From Streptomyces actuosus (GTDB lineage Bacteria > Actinomycetota > Actinomycetes > Streptomycetales > Streptomycetaceae): a stretch of 64,000 nucleotides of DNA. The notes under the pieces are model-generated. The model saw only the letters and a program-made list of their open reading frames with translations, did no database searches and was not told the origin of the DNA. The DNA lies in the NCBI RefSeq assembly GCF_016921115.1, contig NZ_JAFFZS010000006.1:237161-301160 (forward strand). The letters are read 5' to 3'. Below are positions 42,949-50,418 of this stretch, in pieces. Each line of letters starts with the position of its first letter. Positions within the stretch are counted from its first letter, which is position 1. The position numbers were made by a program, and so were the translations under genes.

Positions 42949-44193
42949 TTGAGCCCGATACGTGTCCGGCCCCCATCCGCCGGCCCCCTGCGCAGGAGTC
43001 CCGGACGGGCCCGCGTCGCCACCCTGGCCACGGCGGTCGTCCTGGCGACGGCCGCGCTCCCGGCCTGCTCCGCCGGCGGTTCCTCCGCGGCGGGGACGGA
43101 CGGGAAGGCCCCAGCGGAGCACGGGGACGGCGGCACGGCCACCGTCACCGTGTCACCGGAGGGCAGCGCGGCGAAGCCCGGCGAGCCGGTCCGGGTGGCG
43201 GCGCACGGCGGCATCCTCACCTCGGTCGCCGTCACCGACGCCGAGGGCACCCGCCTGTCGGGCAGTCTGTCCGAGAGCAACCGGACCTGGGTGTCCGACC
43301 GCAACGCCGCGCCCGGCACCTCGTACACGGTCGTGGCGGCCACTCGCGCGGACGACGGAACGCCGGGGCAGTCGCGCGCCTCCCTCACCACCCGGGCCGC
43401 AGAACGGGTCAACAAGGTGGACTGGCGGCCCGGCGACGGCACCACGGTCGGTGTCGCCCAGCCGATCTCCCTCGTCTTCGACCGCCCCGTGCACGACAAG
43501 GCCGCCGTGGAACGTCAGTTGAAGGTCACCACCTCCAACGGCACCGAGGGCTCCTGGGGGTGGATGAAGGACTGGTCCGGCAAGGACCGTGCGGACTGGC
43601 GCCCCAGGGAGTACTGGCGTCCCGGCACGCGGGTGACCCTCGACGCCCGGCTGAACGGCACCGACGCGGGAGCGGACGGCGGCTGGTTCGTCCGGGACTA
43701 CCGGCTGGGATTCACCGTCGGCGCACGGCAGATCGTCAAGGTCGACCTCGACCGCAAACGGCTCACCGTGGAGCGGGGCGGCAGGACGGTGCGGACGTTC
43801 CCCGTCTCTGGGGGGACGCCCGGCCCCGAGACGGGCTCGTGGCGGGGAACCGAGGTCGTCATGGCCAAGGAGGGTTCGATCCGCATGAACTCCGAGACCG
43901 TGGGCCTGGGCGACGCCTACGACCAGACGGTCGACTACGCCATGAGGCTGACCTGGTCGGGCACCTACGCCCACGCGGCGCCCTGGAACGCCGCGTACTT
44001 CGGCCGGGCCAACAAGAGCCACGGCTGCATCGGCATGAGCGACGCCGATGCGAAGTGGCTCTACCAGCACACCACCGTCGGCGACCCTTTCGAGGTCAAG
44101 GGCACCGAGACCAAGGGCCGCGTCGCCCTGAACAACGGCCTCGGCGACTGGAACGCCGACTGGGACACGTGGCGAGCGAAGAGCGCCCTGTAG
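42949..44193 (+). CDS. Lipoprotein L,D-transpeptidase with Ig-like domains
   Basis: This 414-residue exported enzyme starts at a TTG with GGAGGTG 6 nt upstream. A lipobox-like LPAC gives Cys40. Two Ig-like domains follow (about 55-250; TATVTVSPEGSAAKPGEPV, NKVDWRPGDGTTVGVAQPISLVF). The YkuD catalytic domain has His340 region YAHAAPWN and SHGCIGMSDADAKWLY with catalytic Cys360. A short Trp-rich tail ends the protein. It forms 3-3 cross-links in peptidoglycan and is the target of carbapenems in related mycobacterial enzymes. It is divergent from the murJ/femX-like pair. Confidence 0.92.
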   Translation: MSPIRVRPPSAGPLRRSPGRARVATLATAVVLATAALPACSAGGSSAAGTDGKAPAEHGDGGTATVTVSPEGSAAKPGEPVRVAAHGGILTSVAVTDAEGTRLSGSLSESNRTWVSDRNAAPGTSYTVVAATRADDGTPGQSRASLTTRAAERVNKVDWRPGDGTTVGVAQPISLVFDRPVHDKAAVERQLKVTTSNGTEGSWGWMKDWSGKDRADWRPREYWRPGTRVTLDARLNGTDAGADGGWFVRDYRLGFTVGARQIVKVDLDRKRLTVERGGRTVRTFPVSGGTPGPETGSWRGTEVVMAKEGSIRMNSETVGLGDAYDQTVDYAMRLTWSGTYAHAAPWNAAYFGRANKSHGCIGMSDADAKWLYQHTTVGDPFEVKGTETKGRVALNNGLGDWNADWDTWRAKSAL

Positions 44194-44344
44194 GGCGGAC
44201 GCACGCCCGGGACCGGTCCGGTGCGGAGCGGCCGGAGCCAGGGCCTGACCGGCGGATCGGTTCGCAGGAGGCAGGCGGCGCCTCTCGATCCGGGTGAGTG
44301 GCGGCCGGGCCCCGCATCTCCGGCGTGATCCGCAGGACAGGGCC

Positions 44345-44833
44345 TCAGAGCGCGCCCTCCAGGCTGAGCAGCCGGACCTTGCGCTCCAGGCCGCCGGCGT
44401 ACCCGGTGAGCGAGCCGTCCGCGCCGATGACCCGGTGGCAGGGCCGGACGATCAGCAGCGGATTGGCGCCGACCGCCCCGCCGACGGCGCGCACGGCGGC
44501 GCGGGAGGCACCGATGCGCGCGGCGATCTCGCCGTACGTGGCGGTCGCACCGTAGGGCACGGTGTCCAGGGCCGCCCACACCTGCTCGCGGAAGGCCGTG
44601 CCGCGCGGGCGCAGCGGGAGCGAGAACTCCTCGAGGTCGCCGGCGAAGTACGCGGCCAGTTGCTCCCCGGCCGCGGCGAAGAGCGCCGGGGCGTGCACCC
44701 AGCCGTCCTGGACCGTGCGTCCGCCCTTCTGGCCCGGCACGGACAGCGAGGTCAGTGCGCCGTCCGGGTCGGCGGTCAGCAGGAGCGGGCCCAGCGGGCA
44801 GGGGATCTCGGTCCAGTGGGTCGAGGCGGTCAT
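44345..44833 (-). CDS. ogt: Methylated-DNA-protein-cysteine S-methyltransferase
   Basis: This 162-residue suicide repair protein takes O6-alkyl groups from guanine onto the Cys of VRPCHRVIGADGSLTGYAGG. The helix-turn-helix part has GTAFREQVWAALDTVPYGATATYGEIA, with the Arg/Tyr residues that flip the base. It overlaps the stop of the Ada-AlkA gene (ATGA), so alkyl-guanine and alkyl-adenine repair are made together. Confidence 0.95.
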   Translation of the reverse strand: MTASTHWTEIPCPLGPLLLTADPDGALTSLSVPGQKGGRTVQDGWVHAPALFAAAGEQLAAYFAGDLEEFSLPLRPRGTAFREQVWAALDTVPYGATATYGEIAARIGASRAAVRAVGGAVGANPLLIVRPCHRVIGADGSLTGYAGGLERKVRLLSLEGAL

Positions 44834-46221
44834 GGAAGCTCCCAGTCCCCTGCGGTGCGCAGGTGTTGTACGGCGTAGGTGCGCCAGGGGCGCCAGCTGT
44901 CGGGGAGGTCGGCGCCGGGCGGCGCGACGTCGGGGTCGCCCAGGGCGCGGGCGCGGACGGTCGCGGCGGTGGCCGGGTCGACACCGGGCACGGCGAGCAG
45001 GGCCTGCTGCGCGTCGTCGCGGTCGGCGCCGGCGTCGAGTCGTACGGCACCGTCGGCGAGGGCGGCGCCGAGCGCGCCCAGGGGGCTGCCTGGTTCGGCG
45101 CCGGCCAGGACGCCCGGTTCGGGGAAGAGGTGGGTGAGGCTGCCGCAGGGGGCGTCGAGGGCCTTGCCGTGGCGCCGGACCAGCCGTTCGGCCTCGTCGC
45201 GGCCCACCAGGGCCCGGACGGCGAACTCCTCCGGGTCGACGGTGCCCGGCACGCGCAGGCCGGGCCGCGCCGCGACCAGCGGAGCAAGACGGGGGTCGGC
45301 GCCCAGCCGCTCGTCGACGGCGTACGGGTCGGCGTCGAGGTCGAACAGGCGGCGCAGTCGCTGCACCGCGGTGGTCAGATCGCGCAGGTCGGTGAGGTGC
45401 AGCCGCGCGTCCAGCCAGCCGCCGGGGTGGGCGCCGCGACCCGGCCGCGGCGTGCCCGGTCGTTCGTCGACGGCGACGATCCCGGTGCCGTACGGCAACC
45501 GCAGGGCCCTGCGGAGGACCCGCTCTCCGGGTGGGCCGGTGACCTCCTCCACCCCGGCCACCGCCTCGCGGCGCAGTTGGTCGAAGACGGGGCCCGACCG
45601 GTACGGGCCCCGGTAGGCGAGCCGCAGCGGGATCCCGGCGCCCGGCGTGTCCGGCCGGCTGCCCCGGGGGGCGACGGCGCGCACTCCGGTCGGGGTGTCC
45701 GCGTACACGTCCCTGATGGTGTCGTTGAACTGGCGGACGCTGGCGAACCCGGCCGCGAAGGCGATCCGGGTGACCGGCAGGGTGGTCGTCTGAAGCAGGA
45801 CGCGTGCCGTGTGCGCCCGCTGCGCGCGAGCCAGGGCGACCGGGCCGGCGCCCAGCTCTGCGGTGAGCTGCCGCTGCACCTGCCGGGCGCTGTATCCCAG
45901 GCGGGCGGCCAGTCCGGCGACGCCCTCCCGGTCGACGACGCCGTCGCCGATCAGCCGCATGGCCCGTCCGACGGCGTCGGCGCGGGCGTTCCACTCGGCC
46001 GAGCCCGGCACCGCGTCGGGCCGGCACCTCCGGCAGGCCCGGAACCCCGCACCCTGTGCGGCGGCGGCCGTGGCGAAGAACCGCACGTTGCGCCGTTTCG
46101 GCGGGACGGCGGGGCAACTGGGCCGGCAGTAGATGCCGGTCGTCGTCACGGCGAAGAAGAACGCCCCGTCGAACCGGGCGTCCCGGCTCCGGACCGCCTC
46201 GTACCTGGTGTCCTCGTCCAT
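44830..46221 (-). CDS. Ada/AlkA fusion: methyl-sensing regulator plus DNA-3-methyladenine glycosylase
   Basis: This 463-residue protein has an N-terminal Ada zinc domain with four Cys (GIYCRPSCPA, FRACRRCRPD) that accepts methyl from phosphotriesters. An AraC-type HTH follows (GVAGLAARLGYSARQVQRQL, ITRIAF-like VTRIAFAAGFASVRQFN). The AlkA_N domain and an HhH glycosylase domain (LLAVPGVDPATAATVRARAL, ending DVAPPGADL with the likely catalytic Asp) complete it. The HhH Trp of GIGPWTA is Ala here. It probably senses alkylation and activates its own operon, with ogt as the next gene. Confidence 0.93.
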   Translation of the reverse strand: MDEDTRYEAVRSRDARFDGAFFFAVTTTGIYCRPSCPAVPPKRRNVRFFATAAAAQGAGFRACRRCRPDAVPGSAEWNARADAVGRAMRLIGDGVVDREGVAGLAARLGYSARQVQRQLTAELGAGPVALARAQRAHTARVLLQTTTLPVTRIAFAAGFASVRQFNDTIRDVYADTPTGVRAVAPRGSRPDTPGAGIPLRLAYRGPYRSGPVFDQLRREAVAGVEEVTGPPGERVLRRALRLPYGTGIVAVDERPGTPRPGRGAHPGGWLDARLHLTDLRDLTTAVQRLRRLFDLDADPYAVDERLGADPRLAPLVAARPGLRVPGTVDPEEFAVRALVGRDEAERLVRRHGKALDAPCGSLTHLFPEPGVLAGAEPGSPLGALGAALADGAVRLDAGADRDDAQQALLAVPGVDPATAATVRARALGDPDVAPPGADLPDSWRPWRTYAVQHLRTAGDWELP

Positions 46222-46443
46222 CACGTCTTCCAGTCTGCGCCCGGGGCGCGGCCCGGACCGGCGGGATTCGGACGTGTAGGTGAGGCGGGGCGGGCCGCGT
46301 GCCCGCGCACCGACGGTCCGGGCGGGCGCGGGCGGCTCCCGTGGGGCGGGAGGAACCGATCCGGGGCGCGGCGGGCCGGGGCACCGGCCCCCGTCGTGGG
46401 GACCGGCCCGGATCGGTGCGCGACCCGGACCGGCGTGCGGCTG
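46222..46443. other. Upstream region of the ada-alkA/ogt operon
   Basis: No gene is seen. GGAAG (on the minus strand) lies about 6 nt before the ATG at 46221 and CAGACT could be a weak -10. The remainder is G+C-rich and unremarkable up to the hairpin at 46444. Confidence 0.4.
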
Positions 46444-46493
46444 GTGCTGTGACCGGAAAGGGCTGCGCCGGTGAACCGCTCCGGTCACAGCAC
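46444..46493. repeat. Perfect 13-bp inverted repeat beside the MITE-like element
   Basis: GTGCTGTGACCGG (46444-46456) is perfectly complementary to 46481-46493, with a 24-nt loop. It ends 3 nt before the CTAG that opens the next inverted-repeat element. It may be a terminator or a small mobile-element remnant of its own. Confidence 0.6.
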
Positions 46494-46496
46494 TAG

Positions 46497-46666
46497 CTAG
46501 TGCCGCATCAGGCAACGTTCGCCCCGTCGCGACGCCCGGCACGCACTCTCGCTGCACCGGACGAAAGCCCGAGTACATCCCGGTACGAGGGCTTCCGGCC
46601 GGCACACCGGGAGCACGCACCGGACGCCGCTCCTCGACGGGCGAACGTTGCCTGCCGCGGCACTAG
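46497..46666. mobile_element. MITE-like element with about 28-bp terminal inverted repeats and flanking CTAG
   Basis: The left end TGCCGCATCAGGCAACGTTC... (46501-46529) and the right end (46635-46662) are near-perfect inverted repeats; mismatches are AT versus GG after TGCCGC and one extra C. CTAG flanks both sides (46497-46500 and 46663-46666), as a 4-bp target duplication would. The interior has further nested palindromes (AAGCCC...GGGCTT) and no coding frame. At 162 bp without a transposase this fits a non-autonomous element; the CTAG preference recalls IS5/IS1-type insertion. Confidence 0.65.
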
Positions 46667-47808
46667 CGCAGACGCCCGCGCTTGGCCTCCATGGCCGCCC
46701 GTCCCTGGGCGCCCTTCCGCTTCCAGTCCCTGCGCAGCTCCGCCCGGAGCCGCGCGTCGGTCTTCGCGACGATCCACTGGTTCTCGCGCTTCAGCTTGCG
46801 GTAGCTGTCCAGCCGCCGTACGGGCAGGTCACCGTCCTCGATGGCCGCCCGCACCGCGCACCCCGGCTCACTGTCGTGCGCGCAGTCGTGGAACCGGCAC
46901 CGCGTGGCGAGTTCCTCGATCTCGGAGAAGACCTGCCCGACGCCGGTCTCGGCGTCCCACAGCCCCACGCCGCGCAGGCCGGGGGTGTCGATCAGGACGC
47001 CGCCGTCCCGAAGGGCGAGGAGGTTGCGGGTGGTCGTGGTGTGGCGGCCCTTTCCGTCGACGTCGCGGGTGGTCCGCACGTCCATCACGTCCTCGCCGAG
47101 CAGCGCGTTGGCGAGGGTCGACTTGCCCGCGCCGGACTGCCCGAGCAGCACGGACGTACCCCCGGAGACGAGCGCGGTGAGCACGTCGAGGCCTTCGCCC
47201 CGTGCCGCGCTGACCGGGAGGACCGGCACGCCGGGAGCGGTCGTCTCGACGTCCTGCACGAGGTGGGACCGTGTCACCTCGTCGGGGACGAGGTCGGCCT
47301 TGGTGAGCACGACCACGGGCTGCGCCCCGGACTCCCAGGCCAGGGCGAGGAAGCGCTCGATGCGGCCGAGGTCGAGTTCGACGCCGAGGGAGACCGCGAC
47401 GATCGCGTGGTCGACGTTGGCGGCGAGGATCTGGCCCTCGGACCGCTTGGAGGAGGTGGAACGCACGAAGGCGGTGCGGCGGGGCAGGCAGGTCCGGACG
47501 TAGCGGGGGTTGCCGCCGGGGTCGAGCGCGACCCAGTCGCCCGTGCACACGACCCGCAGCGGGTCGTGCGGGGTGACGAACGCGGTGTCCGCGCGCAGCA
47601 CACCGCCGGCGGTGACGACGTCGCACTGTCCGCGGTCGACCCGGATCACACGACCGGGCAGCAGGCCCTCGGCCGCGTGGGGGGCGAACGTCTCGGCCCA
47701 GCCCTCGTCCCAGCCGTACGCGGTCAGCTCGCGGACAGCGGCGGACGGCGCGGGCGAGGAGGGGGAGGAACCGGAGGAACCGAACGGGTGGGAGGAGCTG
47801 GAAGTCAA
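46663..47808 (-). CDS. rsgA: Ribosome small-subunit GTPase A (RsgA/YjeQ)
   Basis: This 381-residue circularly permuted GTPase matures the 30S subunit. It has an N-terminal OB-like domain (LLPGRVIRVDRGQCDVV), G4 VVLTKADLV, G1 VLLGQSGAGKSTLANALLG, G2-like RHTTTTR and G3 DTPGLRGVG. A C-terminal zinc motif follows with Cys-x4-Cys-x-His-x5-Cys (CRFHDCAHDSEPGC). The TTG at 47808 is preceded by GAAGGG. Its stop codon TAG lies within the CTAG that borders the MITE-like element, so the insertion may have set the present C-terminus. Confidence 0.93.
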   Translation of the reverse strand: MTSSSSHPFGSSGSSPSSPAPSAAVRELTAYGWDEGWAETFAPHAAEGLLPGRVIRVDRGQCDVVTAGGVLRADTAFVTPHDPLRVVCTGDWVALDPGGNPRYVRTCLPRRTAFVRSTSSKRSEGQILAANVDHAIVAVSLGVELDLGRIERFLALAWESGAQPVVVLTKADLVPDEVTRSHLVQDVETTAPGVPVLPVSAARGEGLDVLTALVSGGTSVLLGQSGAGKSTLANALLGEDVMDVRTTRDVDGKGRHTTTTRNLLALRDGGVLIDTPGLRGVGLWDAETGVGQVFSEIEELATRCRFHDCAHDSEPGCAVRAAIEDGDLPVRRLDSYRKLKRENQWIVAKTDARLRAELRRDWKRKGAQGRAAMEAKRGRLR

Positions 47809-47870
47809 GGGTGACCCTTCACAGGGGCGGCCCCGGGACGCGCCGACGGGCGCGGAGAGACAGGGTGAGG

Positions 47871-47942
47871 TCAGCCGGTGGCCGCGGAGGTGGACTGGAC
47901 GGATTCCTGGTTGCGGGCAGCGCCCGGCGCAAAGACGGCCAT
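47871..47942 (-). CDS. Short upstream ORF (23 residues) ahead of rsgA
   Basis: ATG 47942 is preceded by AGGAGGTG with 9-nt spacing, one of the best ribosome sites in the window. The frame encodes MAVFAPGAARNQESVQSTSA plus three residues and stops at TGA 47871, 62 nt before the rsgA start. It is composed of ordinary codons with C/G third positions. It could be a leader peptide that controls rsgA translation or transcription, or an independent microprotein. Confidence 0.5.
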   Translation of the reverse strand: MAVFAPGAARNQESVQSTSAATG

Positions 47943-47974
47943 CGGTCGACACCTCCTCATCCCTGTACGTGGTC

Positions 47975-47997
47975 CGCGGCGGCCGACTGCCGCCGCG
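47975..47997 (-). terminator. 9-bp hairpin downstream of the DUF3995 gene
   Basis: CGCGGCGGC (47975-47983) pairs with GCCGCCGCG (47989-47997) around 5 nt. On the minus strand it lies 40 nt after the stop at 48037 and before the short ORF, so it may separate the two transcripts. Confidence 0.45.
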
Positions 47998-48036
47998 CGG
48001 AACGCCCTCACCCTAGCGGGACCCTCACACCCGGGG

Positions 48037-48654
48037 TCAACAGGTTTTCGCGCGCCCGGCGGGCACGTTCACCTGCCGCTCCGTCAGACGGTGTGCGAGC
48101 TGCCGGGGTCGGAGCGATGGGGCTGCGGGTCGTCGGCGGAGCGATCGGGCTCCGTGCGCGGGTGGCGGTTCCGCGTCGGCGCACCTGCCGGACCGGAGGG
48201 CGGCGAGGCCGAAGGCCAGTCCTCCGGCGACGAACCAGGGGTTCCAGAGGGCCAGGGTCCACACCCGCTGCCCCGCGCTCACGGAGGTGCTCAGGTGCGT
48301 GGCATCGGTCAGCAGCAGCACCTCGACACCGATGCCACGGGCCAGAAGGAGGGCGCTGACACCCCACCCCAGCCGCCTCACCAGCAGAGCGGGAACGCCC
48401 CGGAGCCCGGACCGGGGAAGCAGCCACGCCAGCAGGGCGCCGAGGAGGCACAGCGCTCCCACACCCCACAGACCGACTACGACGAACCAGAGCGAGCGCT
48501 CGGTGGCCTGCGGACCGGCGGAGACGCTCAGGCCCAGATCACCGCCGACGGCCCAGTAGAAGTGCAGCCCGGCGAACGCCACCGCCCACAGACACGCGGC
48601 GCGCGCCCACAGCCTGGACGGCGCCCCGCCCGTCCCCTCCGGTACGCGTCTCAT
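48037..48654 (-). CDS. DUF3995-like membrane protein
   Basis: This 205-residue protein has about four membrane segments with the family features AACLWAVAFAGLHFYWAVGGDLG at the N-terminus and LALWNPWFVAGGLAFGLAAL near the end. The C-terminal 45 residues are charged, Arg/Pro-rich and probably cytoplasmic. The biochemical role of the family is unknown. It starts 63 nt after the CBM2 protein stop and could share its transcript. Confidence 0.75.
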   Translation of the reverse strand: MRRVPEGTGGAPSRLWARAACLWAVAFAGLHFYWAVGGDLGLSVSAGPQATERSLWFVVVGLWGVGALCLLGALLAWLLPRSGLRGVPALLVRRLGWGVSALLLARGIGVEVLLLTDATHLSTSVSAGQRVWTLALWNPWFVAGGLAFGLAALRSGRCADAEPPPAHGARSLRRRPAAPSLRPRQLAHRLTERQVNVPAGRAKTC

Positions 48655-48717
48655 CGCCGGGCCTCGCAGACCTGGGGCTCGTCGGTGCGCGGGGTGTCGG
48701 CCTGCTGCGGCAACACG

Positions 48718-50274
48718 TCATCCCGTCCGGCAGGTTCGTCCGTCGAGGGTGAAGCGGTCCGGGTCCGCGTTCCGGTCCTGCCAGGTGCCGAGGAAGCCGA
48801 AGGAGACGGTGCCGCCGGACGGGACGGGCGTGCTGTAGTCGGCGGCGCCGACGGTGACGCCGGGACCGGACTGGGAGAACCGGGCGTCCCACATCTGGGT
48901 GATGCGCTGACCGTCGGGGAAGGACCAGGCGACGCTCCAGTCGTCGAGCGCGTCGGCGGAGGTGAGGGTGACGGCGGCCTGGAAGCCGCCTGTCCACTGG
49001 TTGACGACCCGGTAGCCGACCGTGCAACCGACTGCCGCGGACGGCCCGCCGCCCTGGCTGGGGGCGGTCGACGCGGTGGTGCCCTGCGGCTCGGGGGCGG
49101 GAGCCTCGCGTCCGGCGGTCGGCGAACCGCTGGCGGGCGCGGCCGGTGCGGTGGAGGTGGCCGGGGTGGCGGGCGTCGTGGGCGTGGCCGGTGGCGGGGT
49201 GGATCGCGGGGCGACGGTACGGGTGGGTGTCGGTGGGGCGGTCGGCAGGCCGCCTGCGCCGGTGACCGGCCGGCGGGCGAGGTCGTCGGAGCGGGCGGCG
49301 GCGTCGCCCCCGGAGCCGAACGGCATCAGGGAGACGGCGAGCGCGAGCACGGAGACCAGGCCGGCCGCGACGAGCAGTCCGCCGCGGGCGAAGCGGGTCC
49401 CGCTGTCCGGTTCGCCGTGCCGGTCGGCCGCCGGGTCCTCGGGGCGTCCGGTGCACAGGCGCACCTCGGCGGCGCGGCGGCGCCGTTCGAGGTAGGCCAG
49501 TCCGCCCCAGCCGATGACGCCGCCGGCCAGGGCCGCGGGCAGGGTGCGTCCGTGCAGGCTCAGGCAGGCGGCGGCCTCGGCGCAGCCGGCGCAGGTCGCG
49601 AGGTGCCGGGAGAGGTCCTCGGGGGTGTCGGTGCCGGGCCGGCGGGTGACGGCGTCGAGCAGCCGTGCGTAGCTGCGGCACTCGGCGGGGAGCGGGGCGT
49701 GGAGGTGGCCCCTGCGGCAGCGGTCCCGGAACACGGTGCGTGCCTGGTCGAGGGCGTCGGCCGCGGCGGTCGGGTCGAGGCCGAGGCCGCGGGCGGCCAC
49801 GTGCGGCGGCAGCGCCTCCACCTCGGCCGTCCAGAGCAGTTCGGCGTCGGTTTCCGGCAGGTCGCGCAGAGCGCGCAGGCCCAGGGGGCGGCCCTGGAGC
49901 GGGCCGTTGTGACGGGCGGCCCTGTCCGAGTTGAGCCACAGGCGCAGGTCGGGGTCGAGTCGGTGGCCCTCCCCCGCGGCCTCCCAGTCGGCTGCCGTGC
50001 TGCGGACGGCCGTCAGCAGCAGCGGGATCCGCGGCAGCCGGTCGGGGCGGCGGCCGGGTGCGTGCCGGGTGACCGGCGCGGCGTCGCGTGCCTGGCGCAT
50101 GCCGAGTGCGAACGCCTCCCTGGCCAGCGCCTGAGCGGCGGCGGAGCCGGACGTGCACAGGTCGGCGTAGGACAGGACGGCGTCCCAGCACTCGGTGAAC
50201 TGCGCCGCCTCGGTGACGTCCTGGGGAGTCGGCAGGTCGGGCAATGGGTCTCCTGCATCCACAGGCGAGGTCAA
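48718..50274 (-). CDS. Anti-sigma-like membrane protein with C-terminal cellulose-binding (CBM2) domain
   Basis: This protein of up to 518 residues has an unusual architecture. An N-terminal region resembles sigma-70 region 2 in composition (QFTECWDAVLSYADLCTSG, LAREAFALGMRQA). A zinc-finger anti-sigma motif HLATCAGCAEAAACLSLHG follows near residue 235, then one membrane segment (GGLLVAAGLVSVLALAVSLMPF) and about 90 residues of Thr/Pro/Ala linker. A CBM2 domain ends it, with CTVGYRVVNQWTGGFQAAV, surface Trp residues and closing C. It could sense cellulose outside and signal inside. TTG 50274 is the longest start; TTG 50244 with GGAG 5 nt upstream is possible. Confidence 0.8.
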   Translation of the reverse strand: MTSPVDAGDPLPDLPTPQDVTEAAQFTECWDAVLSYADLCTSGSAAAQALAREAFALGMRQARDAAPVTRHAPGRRPDRLPRIPLLLTAVRSTAADWEAAGEGHRLDPDLRLWLNSDRAARHNGPLQGRPLGLRALRDLPETDAELLWTAEVEALPPHVAARGLGLDPTAAADALDQARTVFRDRCRRGHLHAPLPAECRSYARLLDAVTRRPGTDTPEDLSRHLATCAGCAEAAACLSLHGRTLPAALAGGVIGWGGLAYLERRRRAAEVRLCTGRPEDPAADRHGEPDSGTRFARGGLLVAAGLVSVLALAVSLMPFGSGGDAAARSDDLARRPVTGAGGLPTAPPTPTRTVAPRSTPPPATPTTPATPATSTAPAAPASGSPTAGREAPAPEPQGTTASTAPSQGGGPSAAVGCTVGYRVVNQWTGGFQAAVTLTSADALDDWSVAWSFPDGQRITQMWDARFSQSGPGVTVGAADYSTPVPSGGTVSFGFLGTWQDRNADPDRFTLDGRTCRTG

Positions 50275-50370
50275 CTCACTGCACTGAAGACTGAGTTGCG
50301 GGAACCCTCGCAGTGCTGCCCGAGCTTTTCACGCCTCCGACACAACTGACAAGCGCCCTGTTCAGATGTC

Positions 50371-50411
50371 GCGGGCCCGCCTCCGCGCGCAGGGCGCGGG
50401 AGCGGACCCGC
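50371..50411 (-). terminator. Imperfect 18-bp hairpin downstream of the radical SAM gene
   Basis: Segments 50371-50388 and 50394-50411 pair at 15 of 18 positions around a 5-nt loop. On the minus strand the hairpin begins 8 nt after the stop at 50419. Confidence 0.55.
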
Positions 50412-50418
50412 GGGTGGC

